From positions 1-64,000 of the forward strand of contig JAMXLF010000031.1 of assembly GCA_024281055.1 (NCBI GenBank): a stretch of 64,000 nt of DNA, written 5' to 3'. Below are positions 39,970 through 46,948 of this stretch, piece by piece; within the stretch, counting starts at the first letter, position 1; each line of letters begins with the position of its first letter. A model generated the notes under the pieces. The model saw only the letters and a program-made list of their open reading frames with translations. It ran no database searches and was not told the origin of the DNA. This DNA comes from Geobacteraceae bacterium. Lineage in GTDB: Bacteria; Desulfobacterota; Desulfuromonadia; Geobacterales; Geobacteraceae. Position numbers and translations under genes: made by a program.

Positions 39970-41283
39970 ATGCCACGAGGACGTAAAGCAAGCCCTGACA
40001 CGCTCCCGAAATGGTCGTTGCCGTACAAGCCGATCCTCCTGAAGCAGCTGACCATGGAATGCGGCATTACCCAGAAGGATTTCGCGGACACGCTGGCCCC
40101 CCGGCTGGGGCGACGCAGTCTCAGCCGCACCAGCGCCAATCTCACCATCAACCGCGGTGGTATCCCGGTCTCCATACCTAACTACAAACGGACGGTGGAG
40201 CAGATGCTCCTGGAACGGGAGACGGTGCGCAGGTGGCTGGCGGACCACGGGCTATCCATCGCCGATATCTGGCGCGAAGCCGCCAACCCAATGCGATCCA
40301 ACTATCCGGCCGGCCACGCCGAGCGCAGTCGGGTGGGCACCTTGGCGGGGATGGCGCGCACCCGCAACGCCCTTGTTTTACGTGATCCAAATTCAATCCA
40401 CGAGGAGGAGACAAGCATGCAGAAACTGAAGATCCCCAGAAACATCCTGCAGAAGTACAAGCTGTTCAAGAGCCCCTTTGACGACGATCCCCGCAACGAC
40501 AAAGAGGTTTTCCGCAGCGAGGAGCACCGCTACATCGAGTACGTCATGCTCGACGCCGCCCAGAACAACGGCTTCGTGGCCGTCATCGGCGAGGTCGGCT
40601 CCGGCAAGACCGTCATGCTCCGGGCCGTCATGGACAAGCTCCTCACTGACGACAAGGTGCGCATCATCTTCCCCCAGATCATGGAAAAAGACCGGATCAC
40701 CAGCGGCTCCCTCTGCGACGCCATCATCATGGACCTGGGAGGCGCCTCCGCCAAGTCTCCCAACAAGCTTGAGCAGAAGGCCCGCAAGGTAAAGGAACTG
40801 CTTGAGGCCCAGGCAAAGGCCGACAAAAACGTGGTGCTCATAATCGAGGAGGTCCACGACCTGAACAAGCCGGCCCTCAAGTATCTGAAACGGTTCAACG
40901 AGATGGTGCTGGGCTTCCGGAAACTCCTCGGCGTCGTTCTCCTGGGGCAGACCGAACTGAACGACATCCTGGACGAGTCGACCAACCGTGACATCCGCGA
41001 GGTGATCCAGCGGATCCAGATCGCGCGCATCACCGGCCTTGGTGACAACATCCACGGCTACCTCAAGCACCGCTTCGCCATGGTCGGCGCCGATGTCGAC
41101 AAGATCATCACCCGCGAGGCGGTTGACGCCCTGGAAAAACGGCTTGTCGATACCGATCTGAGAGGGGACAAGGTCAGCCAGGCGTACCCCCTCGCCGTCA
41201 ACAACTACATGGCCAACGCGATGATTATGGCCCACGAGATGGGCGAGGAAATGGTCACCGCCGACGTTATCCATGCGATCTGA
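39970..41283 (+). CDS. MuB-type transposition ATPase with N-terminal HTH extension
   Basis: 437 residues. Residues about 20-105 hold an HTH-like region (LTMECGITQKDFADTLAPRL), as in MuB; from about 190 the AAA+ ATPase: Walker A GEVGSGKT (207-214), Walker B VVLIIEEVHDL and LLGVVLLGQTEL sensor region. MuB binds target DNA and delivers it to the transposase. An internal ATG at 40417 (residue 150) has GAGGAGGAG upstream and could give a shorter ATPase. Its stop is followed by a REP-like repeat. Confidence 0.88.
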   Translation: MPRGRKASPDTLPKWSLPYKPILLKQLTMECGITQKDFADTLAPRLGRRSLSRTSANLTINRGGIPVSIPNYKRTVEQMLLERETVRRWLADHGLSIADIWREAANPMRSNYPAGHAERSRVGTLAGMARTRNALVLRDPNSIHEEETSMQKLKIPRNILQKYKLFKSPFDDDPRNDKEVFRSEEHRYIEYVMLDAAQNNGFVAVIGEVGSGKTVMLRAVMDKLLTDDKVRIIFPQIMEKDRITSGSLCDAIIMDLGGASAKSPNKLEQKARKVKELLEAQAKADKNVVLIIEEVHDLNKPALKYLKRFNEMVLGFRKLLGVVLLGQTELNDILDESTNRDIREVIQRIQIARITGLGDNIHGYLKHRFAMVGADVDKIITREAVDALEKRLVDTDLRGDKVSQAYPLAVNNYMANAMIMAHEMGEEMVTADVIHAI

Positions 41284-41284
41284 C

Positions 41285-41320
41285 ACCCTTCCCTGACAAG
41301 GGGAGGGATGGGGAGGGGTT
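41285..41320. repeat. REP-like element (CCTTCCC..GGGGAGGG)
   Basis: CCTTCCC-TGACAA-GGGGAGGG followed by ATGGGGAGGGGTT, the same family as 53104, 57744 and 59429. It fills the gap between the muB stop and the next start codon. Confidence 0.75.
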
Positions 41321-41506
41321 ATGCTGATCCAACAGAACGAAAAGGGTGAGATCAAGGGCATGGGACCGCAGCACGCCTGTCCCGGGTTCGGGGCTCCCGG
41401 CCACGATTACAACCACTGCAAGACATGCTGGAGCAACTATGAGCGCTACCTCGCGGCCCTGGCCGTGAGCCGGAAGGCGGCCGAAGCCCAGGGGGTGCGG
41501 CCATGA
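41321..41506 (+). CDS. Small protein with CxxC, unknown function
   Basis: 61 residues; AACPGFGAPGHDYNHCKTCW supplies three Cys and two His that could bind zinc. GGGGAGGGGTT of the repeat just upstream may act as its ribosome site. The stop overlaps the next start (ATGA). Confidence 0.5.
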   Translation: MLIQQNEKGEIKGMGPQHACPGFGAPGHDYNHCKTCWSNYERYLAALAVSRKAAEAQGVRP

Positions 41507-41598
41507 GCGAGAGAACGCGCAAGCTCCTCGCGGCGATCGTCTTCACCGGCGCCGCGATCGTGCTCTCGGTCATCGCGCTGCGGGAGGTGCTGCCATGA
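41503..41598 (+). CDS. 31-residue single-helix membrane protein
   Basis: MSERTRKLL followed by one helix (AAIVFTGAAIVLSVIAL) and a short end. Start and stop each overlap neighbours by 4 bp, which supports it as a real coupled gene. Function unknown. Confidence 0.55.
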   Translation: MSERTRKLLAAIVFTGAAIVLSVIALREVLP

Positions 41599-41831
41599 TC
41601 GAGGTGATCACCGCCGTCATCACCCGCGACCGGATCACCGTCACTGCCATCGGTGACAAGGGCGGCGTCCGGGAAGAGTACCAGACCGATGAGCACGGCA
41701 TCCTCGGCTGCGCTGAGGGGAACTTCGAGGAAGAGCCGGAGATCAACAGCAGCGAGGAGCTGCTGGAAGAGTTGACCCAGCTGACCGACCAGGCCAAGAA
41801 CGTATTTTTAGCGCTGAACACCATCGAATAA
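41595..41831 (+). CDS. Acidic early protein, unknown function
   Basis: 78 residues: an N-terminal beta-rich part (VITAVITRDRITVTAIGDKG) and an acidic helical end (EELLEELTQLTDQAKNVFLA). Coupled to the gene upstream by ATGA overlap. No family recognised. Confidence 0.5.
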   Translation: MIEVITAVITRDRITVTAIGDKGGVREEYQTDEHGILGCAEGNFEEEPEINSSEELLEELTQLTDQAKNVFLALNTIE

Positions 41832-41847
41832 AGGAGAACAAACCGCA

Positions 41848-42678
41848 ATGAACTTTTACAGCTACGCACCGCAATTCGGCATGCAGTACCACGCGACCAA
41901 GGAGGAGGCGAAAGAGACGGCCGCCAAGGCCATCCGGCAGCTCCTCCATAACGGCATCACCGGCCCCGATGTCGAGAGCATCACCTGGGGCGAGGTCCGC
42001 GAGCGGGCCTCTACTGAGGATGACCAGATATACACGCTCCATAACCAGCTCCGTCTCACCCATGAGCGGCAGTATCCCCAGGTAATCGACGGCAAGATGC
42101 ACGATCACCAGGGGAACCTCATCCTGATGAAGAACATCCATGAAATGGACTTGATGTATCACGACTTGGTCATGAGCATCGCCGTCATCTGGAAAGACCT
42201 CTCCGGAAAGATCGCCCGCTTCAAGCAGCACAATTTCGAGGATGTGACCACCGTCCTCGATCTCCTGTTCGAGAAATTCCAGGTCAAGCGCGGCGGCCGG
42301 GACGGCAACATGACATTCTTCACCCACGACCGCAAGTTCAAGCTCTGCATCGCCATTCAGAAATGCATCGATTTCGGCCCCGAGCTGCGGGTGGCCGAAG
42401 CAAAGCTGCAGGAGGCGCTCCACGAGATGACCTCTGCGGACACCGGCGACCTCACCACCCTTGTTACCGCTGCCTTTAAGCTCGACAGCGGCAAGGTGCG
42501 GGTGGCCGAGATCCTGCGCCTGCGCCGGTACAAGATCGCCAACGAGAAATGGAACGAGGCGATGCTTATCATCGACCAGGCCATACTGGTCATCTCCTCC
42601 AAGAAGCAGATCCGGCTCTATGAGCGCAACGTACAAGGTGAGTACGTCAACATCCCGCTGGATATCGCGGCACTGTAG
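41848..42678 (+). CDS. DUF3164-like Mu-type early protein with N-terminal extension
   Basis: 276 residues. From about residue 80 the sequence follows the DUF3164 family found in Mu-like phages (KMHDHQGNLILMKNIHEMDL, FKQHNFEDVTTVLDLLFEKF, NMTFFTHDRKFKLCIAIQK). The first 75 residues (HATKEEAKETAAKAIRQLLH) look like a separate small domain fused on. The family lies between transposition genes and gemA; role unknown. AAAGGAG upstream. Confidence 0.65.
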   Translation: MNFYSYAPQFGMQYHATKEEAKETAAKAIRQLLHNGITGPDVESITWGEVRERASTEDDQIYTLHNQLRLTHERQYPQVIDGKMHDHQGNLILMKNIHEMDLMYHDLVMSIAVIWKDLSGKIARFKQHNFEDVTTVLDLLFEKFQVKRGGRDGNMTFFTHDRKFKLCIAIQKCIDFGPELRVAEAKLQEALHEMTSADTGDLTTLVTAAFKLDSGKVRVAEILRLRRYKIANEKWNEAMLIIDQAILVISSKKQIRLYERNVQGEYVNIPLDIAAL

Positions 42679-42687
42679 GGGGCGTTC

Positions 42688-42885
42688 ATGATGGATCTCA
42701 ACCTGGGCACGAGGTCCCCGGAGCGCATGGTCGACAAGGCGATCGTCAACAACTACCGCCAGGGGCCGCTGGAGAAATGCTGCTGCTTCTGCGTCCTCAA
42801 GCTGGCGGTGCCGGACCGGTGGTGTGACATGGTCGGGCGGCAGGTCGAGCTCGGCAAGGTGTGCGATCGGTATAAAGGGGCCTGA
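42688..42885 (+). CDS. Cys-cluster protein, unknown function
   Basis: 65 residues with CCCFC and two further cysteines (RWCDM, KVCDRY), suggesting a metal site. Start at 42688 or the next codon 42691; GGGGGCG upstream is weak. No family recognised. Confidence 0.45.
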   Translation: MMDLNLGTRSPERMVDKAIVNNYRQGPLEKCCCFCVLKLAVPDRWCDMVGRQVELGKVCDRYKGA

Positions 42886-42906
42886 TTGACCGCTGAAGTT
42901 CGGGCC

Positions 42907-42932
42907 GGAACTTGTTGTCGACAACAGGTTCC
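42907..42932. repeat. 26-bp near-perfect palindrome
   Basis: GGAACTTGTTGTC and GACAACAGGTTCC are complementary at 12 of 13 positions with no loop. It lies in the 101-bp gap between two small genes and may be an operator or an intra-operon terminator. Confidence 0.5.
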
Positions 42933-42986
42933 GACCCACTCTTGAACGGTTAACACTGCCAAGCGGCTTGGCCGCAAGGAGGAGCT

Positions 42987-43265
42987 ATGAGACAGACCGG
43001 CAGCATCCATTTCGCCCGCTACGAGGAAAGCGATCGCCTGCAGCGCGTGCTCGACTTTATGCTCGACGGTCTTCCTCATACCGGGCTGGAGATCATCGAG
43101 GGGGCAAAGGTCACTGCGGTCAGTGCGGCGGCTGACGAGCTGCGCGAAAACGGCTTTGCCATGGAGTGCATCAAGAAACTCTGTCCGCCCACATACAAGC
43201 TCTTCAACGTCGAGCATGCCATGACTCTGGCCGTCCAGCTCCTGGCCAACAAGGAGGCCGCCTGA
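42987..43265 (+). CDS. Early phage protein, unknown function
   Basis: 92 residues, start with AGGAGG upstream. RLQRVLDFMLDGLPHTGLEI followed by a helix (AVSAAADELRENGFAMECI) suggests a winged-helix-like arrangement, but I cannot name a family. Comparable small proteins occur in Mu-like early regions. Confidence 0.55.
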   Translation: MRQTGSIHFARYEESDRLQRVLDFMLDGLPHTGLEIIEGAKVTAVSAAADELRENGFAMECIKKLCPPTYKLFNVEHAMTLAVQLLANKEAA

Positions 43266-43266
43266 A

Positions 43267-43392
43267 ATGGAAACGATCGATGAGATCGCCGATGGCTTCA
43301 GTGAGGTTTATCGCCAAATGGTCATCGAGCGCGTGCGTCTTGAGGGCCAGCTGGAGCGGCTGCGCGATCCGGCCGATGAGGAGCATTTCTGA
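43267..43392 (+). CDS. 41-residue helical protein
   Basis: METIDEIADGFSEVYRQMVI then a charged helix ending EEHF. Starts 1 bp after the previous stop and its stop overlaps the next start (TGATG). Too short for a family call. Confidence 0.45.
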   Translation: METIDEIADGFSEVYRQMVIERVRLEGQLERLRDPADEEHF

Positions 43393-43574
43393 TGCCGCGC
43401 TACAGTGAGAACCCCCGCAATAACGTCCTGTCGCTTCGGGTCAGCGATGAAGAAATGAAGACACTGGAACGGCTCACGCCGTTTAAATCGCGCAGCGACA
43501 TCCTGCGCGCGGCTCTCTCGGAGTACCTGGAGAAGCTCGCGGACATATCCTCCGGGCCGTTGACCAGCGCATGA
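43392..43574 (+). CDS. Ribbon-helix-helix DNA-binding protein
   Basis: 60 residues: NNVLSLRVSDEEMKTLERLT provides the beta strand and first helix, SRSDILRAALSEYLEKL the second, the Arc/CopG pattern. Likely a small repressor within the early operon. Overlaps both neighbours. Confidence 0.7.
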   Translation: MPRYSENPRNNVLSLRVSDEEMKTLERLTPFKSRSDILRAALSEYLEKLADISSGPLTSA

Positions 43575-43798
43575 GCAGTTTTCGTCCCGCGCCTCCCCAG
43601 GAGGAGATTAGCGAGCGAATAGCCATCATGGTGATTGACGGCGGCATGGATCCCCTGGAGGCGTCACGCCTTGCCCGCGAGCGCCCATGGGAAACAGATC
43701 CCCGCTGGGGAATGCCGAAGGAGCAACTGGACCTGGAGATGCCGCCATGGAAACAGGCGGTCAGGGAGTTCCTGGATGGACATGGAAAAGATCGATGA
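43571..43798 (+). CDS. Small protein, unknown function
   Basis: 75 residues. ISERIAIMVIDGGMDPLEASRLA resembles the helical start of phage proteins that act on DNA, but no catalytic motif is present. Coupled to the RHH gene by ATGA; its 3' end overlaps the next gene by 23 bp. Confidence 0.45.
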   Translation: MSSFRPAPPQEEISERIAIMVIDGGMDPLEASRLARERPWETDPRWGMPKEQLDLEMPPWKQAVREFLDGHGKDR

Positions 43799-43919
43799 AA
43801 GCGCTTGGTGGCAACTCTGCCTTGATTGGTCGGAAAATGAGGGGGGGGGGGGCTTCGATACCCCGTTCGACGTTCGAGGTTCGATGTTCGAGGTTGAAAA
43901 CAGCGGAGGATCAAGATGA
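43776..43919 (+). CDS. Small protein disrupted or extended by a G12 tract
   Basis: 47 residues from ATG 43776 (GGGAG 7 nt upstream): MDMEKIDESAWWQLCLDWSE, then Gly residues encoded by twelve consecutive G (43841-43852) and a tail encoded by TTCGA-type repeats. The Trp/Cys-rich first half looks genuine; the second half is repeat-derived. Length change of the G tract would shift the frame. Confidence 0.4.
   Translation: MDMEKIDESAWWQLCLDWSENEGGGGFDTPFDVRGSMFEVENSGGSR
43841..43901. repeat. G12 homopolymer followed by GTTCGA-type repeats
   Basis: Twelve G (43841-43852) then repeated units of the form GTTCGACGTTCGAGGTTCGA between 43862 and 43895. A related stretch (TTCGATGTTCAACGTTCAATG) lies at 61460-61480. 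Either a mobile simple repeat or a slippage-prone tract. Confidence 0.6.
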
Positions 43920-44065
43920 GAAAGCGACACAAAAAAGCATTGTTGGCTCGAAGGATATGTCCTGCATGCAAGGAGACTCTGCCTGACCATCGGTATGTTG
44001 ATCTCGATATGAAGGTAAGGTGTCCAAATATTCGATGTCCGAGCTGCGTGGCTTTAAATGGGTAA
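43916..44065 (+). CDS. Mini zinc-ribbon protein (Com-like)
   Basis: 49 residues: a basic start (MRKRHKKALLARR), then ICPAC, CPNIRC and CPSC. The paired CxxC motifs resemble one-knuckle zinc-ribbon proteins such as Mu Com, but similarity is limited to the cysteines. GGAGG lies 6 nt upstream of the ATG, which overlaps the previous stop. Confidence 0.55.
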   Translation: MRKRHKKALLARRICPACKETLPDHRYVDLDMKVRCPNIRCPSCVALNG

Positions 44066-44090
44066 TTAGATAACGGAATGGAGGTGTGCT

Positions 44091-44318
44091 ATGGAGCAAT
44101 GCGGAATCAGCACCAGTGACGGATTATCCGCCCTGGTTGAGCAGTTTAATGTCAACAGCCCGGTGGGGTCTGCGGTCACGCTGCTGCACCCATACAACGG
44201 ATCAGTTGCCCACACCAACGTCAAACATCCGGCGTATGTGACCCGTGACGGTATACCTGCTGTATATCTCTCTGGTCAGGTCGGACCGTGGGAACTGGAG
44301 TACGTGACAAGCGGATAA
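44091..44318 (+). CDS. Small protein, unknown function
   Basis: 75 residues, GGAGG 7 nt upstream. Beta-rich sequence (SAVTLLHPYNGSVAHTNVKH, DGIPAVYLSGQVGPWELEYV) suggests a small barrel. Its TAA stop lies in the left arm of an attC-like palindrome. Confidence 0.5.
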   Translation: MEQCGISTSDGLSALVEQFNVNSPVGSAVTLLHPYNGSVAHTNVKHPAYVTRDGIPAVYLSGQVGPWELEYVTSG

Positions 44319-44372
44319 CGGCTTCGCCTTGTAGGGCGGAGCGCAGCGGAGACCCCACCAAGGCGGGGTTAT
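44315..44372. repeat. attC-like imperfect palindrome 1
   Basis: Arms ATAAC (44315-44319) and GTTAT (44368-44372), inner arms CGCCTTG (44325-44331) and CAAGGCG (44359-44365), and a 16-nt centre CGGAGCGCAGCGGAGA, with unpaired bases between. This bulged long-stem layout with AAC/GTT ends resembles integron attC sites. A second copy lies at 44812. The outer heptamers do not match the attC consensus fully. Confidence 0.5.
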
Positions 44373-44392
44373 ATTTGCGAAAGGGGATCGTG

Positions 44393-44626
44393 ATGCAAGA
44401 AATTTCGTACCGTGACAAAGCAGGAGAATTGCACCGGGCAATGGAATTTTTCCAGGGGAGAACGGAAACGGAGACGCGGGAGCAGATGAAAGCCCGTTTT
44501 GCGGAACTGGAGGGGGAGCACGAAATCATCTCCATGAAGCGGGAGAAGATCGGGCGCAATGCACCTTGCCCCTGCGGTTCCGGCGTGAAGTTCAAAAAGT
44601 GCTGCATTGACAAGGTGCGATTGTGA
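44393..44626 (+). CDS. SEC-C motif protein (zinc-binding)
   Basis: 77 residues from ATG 44393. N-terminal helical part (FFQGRTETETREQMKARFAE) and a C-terminal SEC-C zinc knuckle IGRNAPCPCGSGVKFKKCC, the motif at the C-terminus of SecA and in many small proteins. It lies between the two attC-like elements. Overlaps the next start by 4 bp. Confidence 0.75.
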   Translation: MQEISYRDKAGELHRAMEFFQGRTETETREQMKARFAELEGEHEIISMKREKIGRNAPCPCGSGVKFKKCCIDKVRL

Positions 44627-44808
44627 AATTCGACTGCCGGAAATGTCCCGCCTGCCGTGAGAACGCTGACAAGGTGAAGTGCATCAAGACGGTGACGTGC
44701 CGGGCTTCTGGCAACGTCGGCAACAGATACGGAATGCTCTATGTGCAAGTCGGACCGAACTACATCGGCAAGAGATACCGTGTCATCATCGAGGAAGTTG
44801 CAGAGTAA
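44623..44808 (+). CDS. Small cysteine-rich protein
   Basis: 61 residues from GTG 44623: CRKCPACRENADKVKC then TVTCRAS, four to five cysteines for zinc, followed by a beta-rich end (GMLYVQVGPNYIGKRYRVII). Second gene of the cassette between the attC-like elements. Function unknown. Confidence 0.55.
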   Translation: MKFDCRKCPACRENADKVKCIKTVTCRASGNVGNRYGMLYVQVGPNYIGKRYRVIIEEVAE

Positions 44809-44811
44809 ATA

Positions 44812-44868
44812 TAACGACCCCGCGCTTGACCGGCGGAGCGAAGCGAAGTCCGGTCCTAGCGCTCGTTA
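44812..44868. repeat. attC-like imperfect palindrome 2
   Basis: TAACG (44812-44816) with CGTTA (44864-44868), GCGCT (44822-44826) with AGCGC (44858-44862), GACCGG (44828-44833) with CCGGTC (44850-44855), central loop CGGAGCGAAGCGAAGT. The loop matches that of the copy at 44315 at 13 of 16 positions while the arms differ but still pair. Confidence 0.55.
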
Positions 44869-44875
44869 GGGCCAG

Positions 44876-44896
44876 CGCGCGGGCAACGCCCGCGCG
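44876..44896. repeat. GC hairpin after the second attC-like element
   Basis: CGCGCGGGC-AAC-GCCCGCGCG, a perfect 9-bp stem 19 bp before the next start codon. It may dampen read-through or be part of the same insertion. Confidence 0.5.
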
Positions 44897-44914
44897 GATC
44901 ACGGAGGAGGAGAC

Positions 44915-45079
44915 ATGAGAAAGCCAGATACTTGCGCCAAGAAAAAATGCGGCTGGTCCGGGACCGATGATCAGAAGGTGAAAAAGAGAAACCATCGCTA
45001 CAAGCTACCTGTTTACGATCTCGTCTGTCCGAAGTGTGGCGGGAAAGAATTTTATCCTGGAGAAGAGGTGGAGGAGTAA
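44915..45079 (+). CDS. Small zinc-ribbon protein
   Basis: 54 residues with CAKKKCGW and CPKCGG, a split CxxxxC/CxxC zinc ribbon. GGAGGAGGAG sits upstream of the ATG. TAATG overlap with the next, broken gene. No family recognised. Confidence 0.6.
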   Translation: MRKPDTCAKKKCGWSGTDDQKVKKRNHRYKLPVYDLVCPKCGGKEFYPGEEVEE

Positions 45080-45297
45080 TGAGCTACTAGGACGGCAAAC
45101 CAACCCCGACGCACAAGGTCTCTTTCTACGGCGTTCATTGCTACTTCGACTGCAACTCCGGTGCGCTGTGGGGCGTGAATCAGGTTTGTGACTGGCTGGT
45201 TCTCCCTCTCGCCGCGCTCCACATGACGTTTGCCTTTCTCGTCCCGGGAGCGGGACGCAATGGGTTTCCCCTGGTCATATTGGAGAGATACGAATGA
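45079..45297 (+). pseudogene. Small gene interrupted by TAG at codon 4
   Basis: The frame begins ATG AGC TAC TAG (45079-45090) and then stays open for 67 codons (DGKPTPTHKVSFYGVHCYFD, CNSGALWGVNQVCDWLVLPL and so on) until TGA at 45295, which overlaps the next ATG. Start and stop overlaps with both neighbours suggest a once-intact gene of 71 residues; TGG to TAG would explain the break. Suppression of amber or restart downstream cannot be ruled out. Confidence 0.6.
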
Positions 45298-45506
45298 AAG
45301 CCGAGATAGGGACCATGATGACTCGCAAGGATTTTATTAAGCATTTCGGTGGCGATGCTGAAGCATGTGAGAAGTTCGCCACATTTCTCGCCTGTGCCGC
45401 TTTTGATAATCACGCCAAAAAATATGAACTCGATCTTGAGGGCGTCACAGAGGCTGGCATCGAAAAGGGCGACTGGACTATCACAATCCAGCGAACAGAC
45501 ATTTGA
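45294..45506 (+). CDS. Small protein, unknown function
   Basis: 70 residues. MTRKDFIKHFGGDAEACEKF and YELDLEGVTEAGIEKGDWTI look like a compact alpha/beta domain. GGAGAG upstream. Ends with an ATGA-like overlap into the frame before gemA. Confidence 0.5.
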   Translation: MKAEIGTMMTRKDFIKHFGGDAEACEKFATFLACAAFDNHAKKYELDLEGVTEAGIEKGDWTITIQRTDI

Positions 45507-45517
45507 GAGGTGAGGCC

Positions 45518-46102
45518 ATGAAACCTAACCGTCAATTCAAGCGCCACGCCGGTGCCGGAATCACCCGCGGCCAGGTCACCGCGATCAAGATGGGACAGAA
45601 GCAGCTCGGCATCGATGACGAAACCTACCGCGATATCCTCTGGACGCGCTATGACGGTGCTACCAGCTGTCTCGATCTCAACTTTGACCAAGCGAAAGAC
45701 CTGATCGAGGATTTTGTTTCCCGCGGTTTCGTCTTGGTTCAGCCGGAATCGAAGGCGCGCAAGAAGCGCCAGAAGCAGAGCTATCCCCCCCGGCCGCCGC
45801 GCGGCGACAAGAAGGTGATCGCCCTGGCGACGAAAGACGAGATCGACAAGGTGAACGCGATCGCGGCCCTCATCGAGTGGCGGGTTGAGAACGGCCTGGA
45901 GCGGTTCCTAGCCGCCCGCATGGGGATCAAGGACGGCAAGGTACGCACCTCCCGGGATGCCTATCTGGCCATCGAGGGGCTGAAGAAGCTGTTCGAGAAT
46001 TATATGAAAAAGCTGCATGGCCCGAACTGGTGGATCCAGCGCTTCGACGATCCGGGTATCATGACCTACATTGCCGAGCACAAGCCGGCGGAATACCGGT
46101 AG
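45518..46102 (+). CDS. gemA: GemA (Mu gp16-like, DUF1018)
   Basis: 194 residues. ITRGQVTAIKMGQKQLGIDD then YRDILWTRYDGATSCLDLNF, with the WTR element and DEIDKVNAIAALIEWRVENG, match the GemA/DUF1018 family of Mu-like phages, a regulator that affects host DNA superhelicity and gene expression in Mu. Start at 45518 has GAGGTGAGG upstream. Its TAG stop is the first codon of a TAGGGGC repeat. Confidence 0.85.
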   Translation: MKPNRQFKRHAGAGITRGQVTAIKMGQKQLGIDDETYRDILWTRYDGATSCLDLNFDQAKDLIEDFVSRGFVLVQPESKARKKRQKQSYPPRPPRGDKKVIALATKDEIDKVNAIAALIEWRVENGLERFLAARMGIKDGKVRTSRDAYLAIEGLKKLFENYMKKLHGPNWWIQRFDDPGIMTYIAEHKPAEYR

Positions 46103-46156
46103 GGGCGGCCCCGCGTGGCCGCCCAGAACAGGGCAACCACATGGGGTTGCCCCTAC
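46100..46156. repeat. TAGGGGC two-hairpin repeat, copy A
   Basis: TAGGGGCGGCC...GGCCGCCC and GGGCAACC...GGTTGCCCCTA form two stems separated by AGAACA. Begins exactly at the gemA stop TAG and ends 10 bp before the next start codon. Copies at 49590 and 54232 have the same layout. Confidence 0.8.
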
Positions 46157-46166
46157 GAGAAACAAT

Positions 46167-46634
46167 ATGTCCTGGCTTGACGAGCTGAAAATAGAAGACC
46201 TGCGCGGCGACTATGCCGTGATCGCGGCGGCGATCGGTCTGGAAAACACCGTCGTGCTCGCCGAGGAGCTGGGGATAGGTCCGCTGCCGTTGCCGCGTCT
46301 CGCCGGTCCCCTGCGCCATCCCGACCAGCTCCGGAGCGGCTACGTCGACCTGTTCGAAGTCCTCGGCATGGAACTGACCGATGCGATCGCCGGGAAGGTC
46401 ATGAAATACGACGGCGGCCAGCTCTATCTTCCCCAAGCGAAGCATGTCCTCCTCGCGGCCAAAGAGCGGTATGTGAAGAAACACGACAAGGTCAGCAACC
46501 GGCGCCAGCTCGCCCGCGAGACACGCCTCTCCCTTCGTCACGTTTACCGGGTTTGTCAGGATAAAACCGAGGAGCGGCGCCGGAAAAGGGATGAAGACCC
46601 TGACCAGTTGAGCCTTTTACCGATTTCGGATTGA
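46167..46634 (+). CDS. mor: Mor-family transcriptional activator
   Basis: 155 residues. The middle part (LRSGYVDLFEVLGMELTDAI, YLPQAKHVLLAAKERYVKKH) is the Mor dimerisation domain, and NRRQLARETRLSLRHVYRVCQ the C-terminal HTH, as in Mu Mor and C. Activates middle/late transcription. It follows gemA, as in Mu, and precedes the terminator and lysis genes. There is only one such gene in the window, so it may do the work of both Mor and C. Confidence 0.85.
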   Translation: MSWLDELKIEDLRGDYAVIAAAIGLENTVVLAEELGIGPLPLPRLAGPLRHPDQLRSGYVDLFEVLGMELTDAIAGKVMKYDGGQLYLPQAKHVLLAAKERYVKKHDKVSNRRQLARETRLSLRHVYRVCQDKTEERRRKRDEDPDQLSLLPISD

Positions 46635-46688
46635 CATCGCGGCCCGGTCGCGGTATTGATTTCCGAATCCTTCACCCAGGAGGCCCAT

Positions 46689-46901
46689 ATGCAAACACCA
46701 TCATTCTGTGGCAACAAACTCTGTGCTCTCCATGATTTCCATGATGACTACAGCAACACGCATGACCGTTGTGAAATTGAGGACAATCGAGGGCGTAGAG
46801 AGGTAAAGCGGCACCTTTACGCCAATCAGGACGGCAGCCGTAGATATTACCTCTGCGACGTTTGCCATTCCGCTGTAGAGATGACAAAGCTTTCAGCATA
46901 A
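46689..46901 (+). CDS. Small two-CxxC protein
   Basis: 70 residues from ATG 46689 (AGGAGG 6 nt upstream). FCGNKLCALHDF and YYLCDVCHSAV supply four cysteines and several His; a zinc finger is likely. Followed by a strong terminator, so it ends the early/middle operon. Confidence 0.55.
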   Translation: MQTPSFCGNKLCALHDFHDDYSNTHDRCEIEDNRGRREVKRHLYANQDGSRRYYLCDVCHSAVEMTKLSA

Positions 46902-46924
46902 TTCATCCCTCATAGTTCATCCTT

Positions 46925-46948
46925 AAAAAGCCCCTCACGGGGCTTTTT
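46925..46948 (+). terminator. Rho-independent terminator of the early region
   Basis: AAAAAGCCCC-TCAC-GGGGCTTTTTT, a 10-bp stem followed by T6; a textbook terminator separating early from late genes. Confidence 0.85.
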
